NCBI GenBank assembly: GCA_003864495.1 | Contig: ML133401.1 | Span: 6,670,698 to 6,734,697, forward strand | DNA length: 64,000 nucleotides | Direction of reading: 5' to 3' | DNA from: Nemopilema nomurai | Taxonomy: Eukaryota; Cnidaria; Scyphozoa; Rhizostomeae; Rhizostomatidae | Shown here: piece by piece, positions 1 through 11,359 of the stretch | How the letters are laid out: each line of letters begins with the position of its first letter | Position numbering within the stretch: the stretch's first letter is position 1 | The notes under the pieces: model-generated | The model's database searches: none | Told to the model about the DNA's origin: nothing | The model's input: only the letters and a program-made list of their open reading frames with translations | Program-made: the position numbers and the translations under genes

Positions 1-64
1 AGAAATTTGTTAACGATGCGATAATTACTTAAATTTACAAATGATCAACTTTAAATCTGCTTAC

Positions 65-221
65 TTTTTCTGCTATTTCAACAGGTTGCTTAATAAAATA
101 TTCTGCCTGCGGAAAAGCTGCAGTTTGACGAAACTTTTCGATATATTTGAAGATGGTATAAATGAGTGTATTTCTTATATAGATGATTGTTTTGGTTGAT
201 TGTAAAGCTTGGATCAAGCAT
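65..221 (-). pseudogene. Exon 1 of a further acidic-protein gene copy, cut by the window edge
   Basis: This matches the proposed first exon of the complete copy at 5877-6032, with the same ATG (219-221) and the same donor (gtaagc on the minus strand at 59-64). It carries one extra A in the run near 115, so the ATG frame does not run through to the donor as it does in the complete copy. The body of this gene copy would lie to the left of the window. Whether the extra base is a mutation or the ancestral state cannot be decided here. Confidence 0.4.
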
Positions 222-1135
222 TTATAGAAGCATCGAAGAGTACTGTTTACCTTTGTTGACTTTGGTCTCTCTGTTTGGATGGTCCGCGGCTGACTTGTCC
301 CTTTGTTTGAGTTGATTATTCCTGTTGATCCTAACGAAATAAAATTTTCGTTATTGAAGTATTTCTCTTATCAATAATTTCAGGATGATCGCAAGCATTG
401 AGCACGGCTGAGATGCACATGGCACGGCGAAAGAAGAGCTCAAGTTGCCAAAATAGACTGCATGGCTGGCTGGCCGGGTATTGCAAAGCTTTCATTGATA
501 GCCTCACCACTTCTGTTCCATTTTTGGATTTCTTAAAGGTAAAAAGATGTCATATTCTGTAGTTTGCCTACCTTCTGGTCTCTGTGAGTCACAACATTTG
601 ACTGTTCGGGTAGTCGCAGCACCTATGCGATTGGATCTCCATCCTGTATCAGAATTTGAACTCATTATCTATTCAATCTACTTAATTAAAGATGTCCAAT
701 GAAAATCTTTGCAAGGGTTTTTCTGATGAAAGTAAGATTGTATGCGTGCAAAGTTAACAAGAGAAGAAAGTCTACTCATCCGTTAAGTGCATACGACTTT
801 TTCTACGCTGATGGAAAATTAGACTTTTCTTCGTCCTAAAAAACATACCAAAACAGCAGAGCATCTTCGACATATTTGTGCCGCCCATGATTGCGAACTC
901 TCGTGGTCCGTGAATAGTGTTTTGTTTCGAATAGACCAACTGCTTCTAGTTTGAGAATTAAATGCGCAAAGGCGTGCGAGTTCTTTGTATGGTATTAAGC
1001 AAGTGAACATCAGTTTAAGCATCTTACGTCACATCCATAACTGAAGACGCGAAATTGACTCGCTGCGCATGATCTAGCCTCGCTTTCAACAAGTCAATCG
1101 AGTCATCTGACCATTGCGGGAAAGTGCCATGCAAT

Positions 1136-2744
1136 TTGAAAAGTAAGTTTCCTGAAATTCGAAAATGAATTTGATTAGTATTTAGATATAAGACTAGCTG
1201 TCAGTCATATCAGAGTTCTTGTTCGTGTTTTCCGACTAACGATTGGCAGCTTGAGAAACAATGTTACGTGAAGTTGCATGACAATATACACGCTTCGTGG
1301 TAGCCTTTAATCACGCTACGAAAATCGTGTTATTAAAGTTTATTAGCTGGAGGTATTTGTTGCCTTAATTTTGCATTATTTTCCGGAAAAGCCACTGTTT
1401 ATTAAGCATCTGCCTAGACTTTGCATCGATTAATTTAAACTATTGGGAAAAACCAATTTCTTTATCTATTTTAGATGAGAATATTAACAGCTTTCAATGC
1501 GCGAAGTCTGGTACGCCATCAGTTTCTGTTTGCTAGCTTTTGAAGACGCGGTTTGATCAGTTTTTTCTGACTTCACCAAAGCTGCTGATCATTTCTGTTA
1601 AAGCATTTTTCTGGAACGATGTTTTTCAAAACCTATTGACTGAGATCCACATAATCCTAAATTGCAATAGAAAAGATATGAACAAGTTGTTGTTGCTGTT
1701 TACACCTGCTACAGCGGTCAAATTTTGGAAGCTTTATTGGCTTGCTAACTTCAATTTAGGCAAACCTGACTGGGGCTTCATTTCTGCATCATACATTCGG
1801 TTCACGTCGTCAAAATTCGTCTTGTTTTTTTGCTTACTTTTCTACTGCTGTTCTTTCCATCTCTCTCATCCATTCCCAATAGCTTTGCGTCTTATGCCGC
1901 TTCTCCTTATGCACTATGAATTCTATTGACCTTTATTTAAGCATCAGTCAAGCTCTGTTTATTAAATTACAATAATGTGAATAAAACGTTTTTCCTGAAA
2001 AACTGAACCAACGTTTTTTCTGACACTTCTCTGGTTTCCAAGCTCTCTTCTTTTAAAAGAAACTCGAGACAATATGAAGGTTTGAGTAGGAGCCTGATAA
2101 GAGCTGATAATCTTTCCATTGATATCAGTATAAACATTTCGCGTGCTTTTAACAGAATTGCTTTACGCTTCTTTTACCTCTTCACTGCAAGATCTTTGAC
2201 CTTCATTTTGTAAGTTGGTGCCGTGACCACATGATTCATCAACGTTGTCTAAACTAGATGTCATTATCACCATTTTCATTCGTACCGCTGTCAATCACTA
2301 AAGTTTAATGGAAGAAATAAACCTTGGAAAAGACTTTATGGACTCCAAAGCCTCTTTTGCACATGTGTAAACAAAATTCTTGAGACTTTTGCAAGGAAGA
2401 ACCCATGCGGTTTAACTATACGGTAAGGTATGGATGACAATATTGTGTCGAATCAATGTGCCCTCTTTGACCCTAAGTACCGCTGTGTCTATGAGATATC
2501 ATTTTGTCCCTTTATCATGACCGAAGACCAATTTATGCGGTTGTCAATTCAAAAGGTCGCATCAATTACACATTTTTAAGTGTTTCTGGCTCCAAAAACC
2601 ATAGAGCCCTAGGCAGAAGCAAGATAGTAATGGGAGAAACAAGTAAATGGCCCACTAAGTAAGACTATCTAATCTACAATGAAGTAACTGCCTTGCACAA
2701 TACTTGCATTTCCATTTCATCCAAGAGTTTTGTTTTCTTGAGGT
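1136..2744. other. Intergenic spacer of the array, empty-site version
   Basis: No supported gene. A 129-codon open frame at 1540-1929 shows no recognisable family and is not open in the related copy. The segment matters as a reference: the pentamer CTGGT at 1508-1512 is the uninterrupted target site of the LINE that sits in the second spacer, and 1513-1700 matches, in reverse complement, the host piece at about 8570-8757. Confidence 0.7.
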
Positions 2745-3416
2745 TGAATGTGAGAAGCAATTGTGGCGGCAACAGGTAGCAGTCTAAATAGATGTAGCAA
2801 GGCCAATATAAAAACGGTAACTAAAGACAAGGTTTGTCCTTCAGTTAAGGCCATGGACGCTATTCTAGAAATCAGTACCATTTGCTTGCTACCCATTGTA
2901 AATGAACTGTTCTTTTTCGCTATTTTGATCAGGTGCTGGGAATTACGTCATGCTAACCGTAGACCGAGCTGCCAGAAAGTAACCAAATCTTTTGGCGGCA
3001 AACGCATGCGGAGCCTCATCGATTGGATTTTCTTTTCAGTTTAAGTCTTATCGCCATCTTTTTTACTCCATTAAAAATTTGTTCTTTTGGCAAACCAAAC
3101 AACTGCACGTTAACAATAGCCATGTTAATTTTTTTCAATAGAATAACTCAGTCCTTATTAGGAATCATTATTAGCTGGCCACTACATGATATCCAGTGTT
3201 ATGATAGGATTCTGAAGCAGTAATCTTTTTCTCATTTAACTGAAGGCAGGCTACCGACGTATGTTTTGGTATAGCTTCAAGCACTCTGAAATTTGAAGGC
3301 ATTTTGGCAGAACATGCACGGTTTAAAATACGCAAGCTATGAAACATCAAAACTCCTATAAATTTTCAAAATAAGAACATGAACAGCGACTTTGACATCT
3401 TACATAATATAACAAA

Positions 3417-6032
3417 TCATAGCTGACAAGATTTGTTTTCGTCGAGACAGTTGTCACTTGCATCAACTGAAACAGTAAAGTGTTTTTGAAAAACCATGGC
3501 ATCCTTGGAAGTAGAATGCTCCAATGATGTGCCAGTTGATGCAGCAACAGGATCATTTTCGGTCACGTTGCCAGACGCAGTGTCCAACGGAATGGAAGGA
3601 GGAGTGCTAGGACGAGACCTGGTGTTGACATCGCCTGTGCAGTCAGCAAACTTGCCTTGTTCTTCTTCTTTATGGTCTCCCAACCCAGAGAGCTTTTCAT
3701 TGCTTCCGACAGCGAACGAAGGATGGTTGTTGATGTTAGCAACACTGAAGTCAGCCAAGACGAGTGCATTAGCATCGATTGGTTCTTCTTCTTGCATACA
3801 GGCAGCAGGCATATTAAGGTCAGCATCGTCTCCTTCATGGAAAGGCGATTCAACAGTGACATTGAAAAGGGTATCAGCATTTTTAGCTGTAGCATCATCT
3901 TGCACAGAAGCACCAACAAAGACACTCTCCGTTTTATTGGTTGAAGGAATGACACAAGTGACATCATAAGAAGCAGAGACGTCAACAAGGTCATTCTCTA
4001 AAACAAGGATATCAGCACATGAGCCCGGAGAACCTTCTTTTGCGCAGATATCCATTTGAGCATCCTCAGAGTCTTGGCTTGGATTTACTTCCTGGTGGGC
4101 AATACTTTTGTCACCAACTAGCCTTTCCACAGTACCACCAATGTTGTTAATTGAAGCGATGCCACATGTGCCATCTGGTGAGGATTCATTATGGATAACA
4201 GCCTCTACCGAATCGGCAGCAAATGAGGAAACACAAGATCCATCTACAATTTGGTCTTTTGCTTTGACATCAGCACCAAAAGTAGATTTGATGTAGCACC
4301 GATTTGCAGTTTCATCAGAGTTGTCAATGGGTGCATTGGCGGGAGGATCAGCCTGTTCTTCTCGAATAATGCCATCGACATTTGCATCTTCCGCATCACT
4401 GCTGGCCATTTCATCTTTCGATGTATCATCAGTGAACGCGTTGTTGGGTCTTCCATCTGCTTCTACATCGACAAAAGCAGGCGATGCAACAATATTTTGA
4501 ACAATCATTGAGGCATCGGTTAAGGCATCAGAAGTAATATCAGCAGAGTTGCCGTCATTTGTAATAGGACTTGGAACTTCAGCTGTGACAGCAGATGGAG
4601 CATCAACTGTGGCACTAGTTGTCTCGTGACTTGAAATTTCAAGTAGGGCAAATGATTGGGACTCAGGTTTAGCACCATCTGGAGCATCGCAAGGACCATT
4701 TGTTCTAGAAACCATAACAAACAGGCCAGCAGAGGAAGGGTGCTCCGTAGAACTTGCAATGGGAGTCGTTGCGTCGCCATTCCCGGTAGAGTTATTGTCA
4801 ACAACAGAGGACTCAGTAAAATCATCAACATTGTTTCCAGCGATGATATTGGGTTGGGCATCAGCTAAGGCAGCCGTAGAAAGGCGATCAGTTGGACCTT
4901 CGTGAGCAACGACGTACACTTGTGCAGTCTCGTTATCATTAACACTTTCAGCAGCCTCGTTTGTGACATCAACTGGATCAACAGAAGCTGCATTGGCCTG
5001 TTCATTCGTCTGTGTTTCTCCATTCATCATGTTTTCTAGTTCATCGATCAATGCGGTGACGCTTACTGCATCAGTCTTTGTTGCTGTTGTGGCTGCGGAG
5101 GAGTCGGCACAGTCAGCCTCAGTCTGGCGGTTAAGACTGGGCAGTGCTTCTTTGCAGTGGCACTCTGTTGTGGGGTGTTCCAACTTCAGTGCAGCAGAGT
5201 CAGAGGCTGGAACAGGATTGTCACCATTGGTTAATTCATCAACGACGAGACACCCATCAACATCGACAGCTGCTTCAATGTTGGCCTCTGGCACTTCCAT
5301 CTGATGCTCCTCTTTCTTCTCTATCACGCCACTGTTTTCAGTTGCTACGCCTCCCGAAAACACCTGCACAAATTCAGAATCTCCATTGCCAATAATGGTA
5401 TTACTTAGTGTTGTCTGCTCCTGTAGGCCTCGAATGCACGGCCCATCTTGAACTTGCCCTGGAATGACATGCTCCTCCGCATCAATGGGCGTCACTAGTT
5501 CTGCTAGCGACTCTGTCGCACTGGCACCCACGGAATGATGGGATTGTCTGAAAATTTGTGCATAGATTTCTGTTTTGATCTCGTCATAGGTTCTTGGTTG
5601 TGGCTCTTTGCTGTGAGAGCTGCTAACATCCAGTCGAGACAAACAGTTCACTTCTGGATCATCTTCAACATCAACAAGGCAAGAATCAGCATACTGTTGG
5701 GTGAGTTTTGTCCTTCCGAAGTCATACGGCTCAAGAGGAGATGTGGCAGCGTCTTTCTTCGTCTTCAAGGCAGGAAGGTCGAATTAGGATTCAGTTTTTT
5801 TAGCAATTTATAGAAATTTGTTAACGAATGCGATAATTACTTAAATTTACAAATGATCAACTTTAAATCTGCTTACTTTTTCTGCTATTTCAACAGGTTG
5901 CTTAATAAAATATTCTGCCTGCGGAAAGCTGCAGTTTGACGAAACTTTTCGATATATTTGAAGATGGTATAAATGAGCGTATTTCTTATATAGATGATTG
6001 TTTTGGATGATTGTAAAGCTTGGATCAAGCAT
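3417..6032 (-). CDS. Acidic low-complexity protein, intact copy (two-exon model)
   Basis: The main exon is 5762-3417, about 780 codons without a stop. The frame has no ATG until about residue 155, and a plausible acceptor (ttgaag on the minus strand) sits where homology to real start sites is missing, so an upstream exon is needed. The proposed exon 1 is 6032-5877: ATG, 52 codons, then donor gtaagc, joining in phase 0 across a 120-bp intron to give about 833 residues. The product is very rich in Asp, Glu, Ser, Thr, Ala and Val, with few aromatic residues and no domain, signal peptide or membrane segment that I recognise; it looks disordered. Another exon-like stretch with donor aaag/gtaaac lies just upstream near 6060-6140, so the 5' end is uncertain. 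Function unknown. The body exon is well supported by its length and by duplication; the start is inference. Confidence 0.55.
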
Positions 6033-6945
6033 TTATAGAAGCACCGAAGAGTACTGTTTACCTTTGTTGACTTTGGTCTCTCTGTTTGGATGGTCCGCGG
6101 CTGACTTGTCCCTTTGTTTGAGTTGATTATTCCTGTTGATCCTAACGAAATAAAATTTTCGTTATTGAAGTATTTCTCTTATCAATAATTTGAGGATGAT
6201 CGCAAGCATTGAGCACGGCTGAGATGCACATGGCACGGCGAAAGAAGAGCTCAAGTTGCCAAAATAGACTGCATGGCTGGCTGGCCGGGTATTGCAAAGC
6301 TTTCATTGATAGCCTCACCACTTCTGTTCCATTTTTGGATTTCTTAAAGGTAAAAAGATGTCATATTCTGTAGTTTGCCTACCTTCTGGTCTCTGTGAGT
6401 CACAACATTTGACTGTTCGGGTAGTCGCAGCACCTATGCGATTGGATCTCCATCCTGTATCAGAATTTGAACTCATTATCTATTCAATCTACTTAATTAA
6501 AGATGTCCAATGAAAATCTTTGCAAGGGTTTTTCTGATGAAAGTAAGATTGTATGCGTGCAAAGTTAACAAGAGAAGAAAGTCTACTCATCCGTTAAGTG
6601 CATACGACTTTTTCTACGCTGATGGAAAATTAGACTTTTCTTCGTCCTAAAAAACATACCAAAACAGCAGAGCATCTTCGACATATTTGTGCCGCCCATG
6701 ATTGCGAACTCTCGTGGTCCGTGAATAGCGTTTTGTTTCGAATAGACCAACTGCTTCTAGTTTGAGAATTAAATGCGCAAAGGCGTGCGAGTTCTTTGTA
6801 TGGTATTAAGCAAGTGAACATCAGTTTAAGCATCTTACGTCACATCCATAACTGAAGACGCGAAATTGACGCACTGCGCATGATCTAGCCTCGCTTTCAA
6901 CAAGTCAATCGAGTTATCTGACCATTGCGGGAAAGTGCCATGCGA
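5811..6945. repeat. Block A, second copy (5' region of the acidic-protein gene)
   Basis: Nearly identical to 1-1135. On the minus strand it should hold the promoter and 5' exons of the intact acidic-protein gene. A short minus-strand frame at 6630-6833 is conserved in all three copies but has no recognisable family. On the plus strand the equivalent segment is interrupted by stops in copies one and two and open over 87 codons in copy three (14734-14997), which may be chance. Confidence 0.6.
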
Positions 6946-7338
6946 TTTAAAAAGTAAGTTTCCTGAAATTGGAAAATGATTTTGATTAGAATTTAGAAGT
7001 AAGACTAGCTGTTAATCAAATTAGAATTTTTTCCCGTGTTTTTGGCTAATGATTGGCAACTTTGAAGGATTTCGAGAAACAATATTACGTGAAGTTGTAT
7101 GAAACTATAGACGTGTCGTGGTAGGCATAAATTACGCTACGAAAATCGGGTTGCTAAAGTTTATTAGCTGGAGGTATTTGTTGCTTTGATTTTGCTTTAT
7201 ATCCCGGAAAAGCCACTTGTTCATTAAGCGTCTGCCCAGACTCCGTATAGATTCATTTAAACTATTGGAAACAACTTATTTCTATATCTATTATTAGGAG
7301 ATAAGAAAACGAACAACTTCAAATATTTAAAGTCTGGT

Positions 7339-8490
7339 CTTCTTCTTCAAGTGCCTTGTCCTTTAAGGACGTTGGCGATCATAGACCTCCAGCTCAATCT
7401 TTCTTTAATTGTTATCAGCAAAACCTGGCTCTCCACCTTCATCCATTTACTTAAGTTGGTAATATGAGTAAGTGCCTTCCTCTGGCCCTTTTGGCTTCGA
7501 TCTTCCCAGTCACACTTAGATGCCCTAACACTTCCTTGCGCATAACATGCCCCAAAAATTCGAGTTGCCTCTTCCGGATTGCCCTCAGAAGGGTACGCTT
7601 AGCCCCTGCTCTTTTGAGAACCTGGTCATTCGTTTCTTCTCTGTCCAAGATATTCTTAACATTCTCCTGTAGAACCACTGCTTCTATCCTTTTCTCCATT
7701 GCTTTGGTATCGTCCAGAACTCGCTATCATATGTGAGGATGGAAAACACATAGCAGTTCAGCATCCTTATCTTTAGTGACATGGATGTCTTGTTATTATA
7801 AGAATACTTCCTATTCTTTCAAATGCCTCTTTTGCCATCCCAATTCGCTTTATGATTTCAGGTACACATTTACCATCCAGTGTTATCATACTACCAAGAT
7901 AGTTATATTTATCTACTTGCTTTGCAGGTCTGTTATCAATGACTAAGCTACATTGTTTTGGAGTTTGCTAATAACCATACATTCCGTCTTTTTGCAGTTT
8001 ATTGACAAACCATTTTTTTACTAGTATCTACAACTTTATCTAATGTTTCTTGAAGCTTTTCTTGTGATTCCGCAATCAATGCTGTCTTATCCGCATATCT
8101 TAAGTTGTTAACATTTTTCCCTCCAACAGCTACCCCTTGAAATGGTGTTATCTTTCTGAGAGTTACTGTAGAGTACTTAATAATTTCACTGTAGAGGTTA
8201 AACAGGTCTGGACTAAGCACACATCCCTGTCTAACCCCTCTCTTAATGTCTGTGTATGAGCTCATATCATTCCCTATGCGCATGCAAGCTGTTTGCTCCC
8301 AATATAAATTGCGTATCACTCTAAGGTCCTTTCCATCAAGATCTAAGCCTTCCAATAAGTCAAAGAGTTTTTGGCGTTGTACTTTATCAAATGCTTTGGT
8401 GTAATCAATGAAGCAAATGAATAAATCTTTTTGCATCTCGATGGCTCTCTCAGATAGCATTTTTATTACGAAAATGGCATTTATAGTACC
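7339..8490 (-). mobile_element. LINE 3' half: reverse transcriptase core and 3' end (RTE/BovB-like), decayed
   Basis: The minus strand encodes reverse-transcriptase blocks. These are the FIDYTKAFD motif, the GVRQGCVLSP block and a motif C region reading LRYADK, where the family has YADD, so the second catalytic aspartate is lost. A further frame at 7451-7699 carries the distal region typical of these elements (RKRQLEFLGHVMR, then GKIEAKRARGR). Stops and frameshifts separate the pieces. The 3' end starts at 7339, immediately after host CTGGT. The right limit lies near 8490, where protein similarity begins at a TINAIF stretch; about 80 bp up to 8570 is unassigned. It is the other half of the plus-strand element at 8758-10700. 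Not functional. Confidence 0.85.
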
Positions 8491-8569
8491 AGAGAAGTAT
8501 CGGAAAAAATGCTTGTTCACTTTTTTCGGGAAAAATGTTTTGTTCAAATTATTATAAAGCATAGCAGCA

Positions 8570-8757
8570 ACAACAAATTTTTAATATCTTTTGTATTGTA
8601 ATTTAGGATTTATGTGGAACTCAGTCAATAGGTTATGAAAAACATCGTTTAAGAAAAGTACTTCAGCAGATATGATCAGCAGCTTTAGTGGAGTCAAAAG
8701 AAAATTGATCAAACGGCTTCTTCAAAAGATGGTAAACAAAAATCGATGTAGTACCAG
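8570..8757 (-). other. Inverted piece of host spacer between the two LINE halves
   Basis: The plus strand here reads as the reverse complement of the first spacer, about 1508-1700, at clearly recognisable but imperfect identity. For example, gatcagcagcttt near 8680 is the complement of 1585-1597. It ends with ACCAG at 8753-8757, the complement of the CTGGT target site. Its position next to the LINE 5' end shows that the segment was flipped together with half of the LINE. Confidence 0.8.
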
Positions 8758-10700
8758 GCTGGGTTCCAGCGGGGTGATAGTCTGATCCCGGTGCTTTCTA
8801 TCAGGGGAAGAGAGGCTAACAGGTGACACTGGTAGACCATTCAAAACCCTTCAGCAATCTCTGACAAAGCCTGCCTAGTCCTATTGCTAGGAAGCAGCAG
8901 CGCAAGTACCTGTAGCCGGCGGGTGAACCTTTTATTGGTCAAAAGGGATCTCTGCACGTAAGGATTCCTCGCTCGGTACTGTAGTCCATGGTACCGGGTC
9001 GTCATCATACTACTGCCTGCAACACGGCTAAAAATCCTTTGAAAATAGGGTCTTGGAATGTTAGAACTCTATACCAAGACGGTAAATCAGAAAATTTAAA
9101 GCAAGAAATATCTAGGTTGAAATTCAACATCATGGGAATATGCGAAGCAAGATGGACTGGCGGCAATGATTTCAACAGTGGTGATTTCAGAGTGCTGTTC
9201 TCTGGAGGAGAGAAACACGAACGTAGAGTTGCTGTATTTCTCAACAAAGAATGCTCACAGAGCTTATCAGGATGCTGGCCTCTATTGAATAGAGTTATAC
9301 CAGTAAAATTGAAGGGAAAGCAAGTTTATATAGCTATCATCCAAGTGTATGCACCAACAAGCACCAGTAGTGATGATGAAATTGACAAATTTTATGAAAC
9401 CGTAGAGATGGCCAAAAAGAAGTGCAAGTCCACGGATGTCTCCATCATAATGGAAGACTTAAATGCTAAGGTAGGAAATGAACCAGATAAGGTAACAGTT
9501 GGGAAATTTTGCCTTGGTATCCAAAACGAAAGAGAAGAAAGATGGGTACAATGGTGCAACGCGAACGACTTCGTCATCAGAAACACATGGTATGAACAAC
9601 ACACATTAGACTATGGACATGGCGAAGTCCTGGTGATGACATCAAGAACCAGATCTACTATATTGCTATTAAGTAACGGTATATGAATGCAATCCAACAA
9701 GTAAAAGCATATCCAGGTGCAGATTGTGGAAGCGATCATAACTCAGTCATTTGTAAGATCAAAGTTAAATTGAAAACCATCAAGACAGCTAAGTCACCAT
9801 ACAAGTTTGACTACAAAACGTTACTGAATAAAAATGACATTAGGGAGGAATATGCCATAGAAACCAAAAATCGTTTTGAAAGTTTGGATAATGAAGGAAA
9901 TCAGAAATGGGCAATTTTTAAGGAAGCGCTTATAGCAAAACCAAAAGAAGTCGTTCCAAAAAAAGAAAAGAAAGCGAAAAACAAATGGATGACAGACGAG
10001 ATCCTAGAAAGAATGAGGCAGCAGATTTCCCATCGTAAAAGCAGAGAATACCAAGAAGTCGATAAAGAGATAAAGAGCAAATGTAGGGAAGCAAAGGTAG
10101 ACTGGCTTGACAAACAATGGAAAGGGAAAGGTGAGGAAATGGAAAGGTGCAAAAGCACAAAACCAATCGTGGTCTATAGAAAGATCAAAGAAATAGTGGG
10201 CTTCAAGGGTTGTTCTTCTACAGGGTGCATTAAATCGAAGGATGGAGAAGTCATTCTTGAACAGATGAGATCTTAGAACGGTGGACTGAATACATTAACA
10301 ATCTTTTTGCAGATGACAGAGGAAACAAACCAGAAATATGAAAGTCAATAGATGGGCCAAACATTTTGAAATCTGAAATAAGGGCAGCAATACATAAGAT
10401 GAAGAAAAGTAGAGCTGCAGGGCCTGACGAACTAGTCACAGAAATGATCATCGCACTAGAAGACTTTGGTAAAGAGAAGCTCACTGAGGTGCTCAACGAG
10501 ATATATAACAGCGAAGATATCCCAGAGGGTCTCAGTAAATCCATTTTTTAGCTCTCCCAAGAAAACCTGGTGCGATCGAATGCGAGCTACATCGAACAAT
10601 TAGCCTCATGAGTCACGCCACAAAAATTCTTCTCCGTATTCTGATGATGAGAGCAAGAAGTAAGTTAAAACCAGAAATAAGCAAAGAACAATTCGGTTTC
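8758..10700 (+). mobile_element. LINE 5' half: 5' UTR, endonuclease and start of reverse transcriptase, decayed
   Basis: 8758-8987 is an untranslated leader. The frame at 8988-9686 is an exonuclease-endonuclease-phosphatase fold of the CFDP2/BovB kind, with GSWNVRTL, an EARWTG segment and VYAPTS. It shifts frame near 9683 and continues to 10276 with GADCGSDHNS, the catalytic SDH region. A third frame, 10366-10551, carries the AAGPDELVTEM block at the start of reverse transcriptase. Similarity stops after an EQFGF motif near 10690, which is precisely where the minus-strand half at 8490 picks up (the next motif in the family). So the two pieces add up to one nearly full-length element. Frameshifts and stops make it inactive. 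Confidence 0.85.
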
Positions 10701-11359
10701 GTTCTCTGGTTTCTGTTTTTTTTAAATAGACTCGTGAAATAGACCCGTTGAACGTGAGAAGCAATTGTGGCGGCAGCAGGTAGCAGGCTAAATGAATGTA
10801 GCAGGGCCAATATAAAAACGGTAACTAAAGACAAGGTTCCTCCTTCAGTCGAGGTCATGGACACTCTTCTAGAAATCAGTACCATTTGCTTGCTACCCAT
10901 TGTAAATGAACTGTTCTTTTTCGCTATTTTGATCAGGTGCTGGGAATTACGTCATGCTAACCGTAGATCGAGCTGCCAGAAAGTAACCAAATCTTTTGGC
11001 GGCAAACGCATGCGGAGCCTCATCGATTGGATTTTCTTTTCAGTTTAAGTCTTATCGCCATCTTTATTACTCCATTAAAAATTTGTTCTTTTGGCAAACC
11101 AAACAACTGCACGTTAACAATAGCCATGTTGATTTTTTCAATAGAATGACTCAGTCCTTATTAGGAATCATTATTAGCTGGCCACTACATGATATCCAGT
11201 GTTATGATAGGATTCTGAAGCAGTAATCTTCTTTCATTTAACTGAAGGCAGGCTACCGACGTATGTTTTGGTATAGCTTCAAGCACTCTGAAATTTGAAG
11301 GCATTTTGGCAGAACATGCACGGTTTAAAATATACGCAAGCTATGAAACATCAAAACTC

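Noticed and set aside
3496..5813. Several plus-strand frames opposite the acidic-protein exon, also present in copy two
   Set aside because: Antisense of a compositionally biased exon lacks stops by chance; the minus-strand frame is continuous over 2.3 kb.
7339..10700. Classical twin-priming 5' inversion of the LINE
   Set aside because: The order of the halves fits twin priming, but host spacer DNA in reverse orientation lies between them and the target duplication brackets the wrong points, so a later inversion is simpler.
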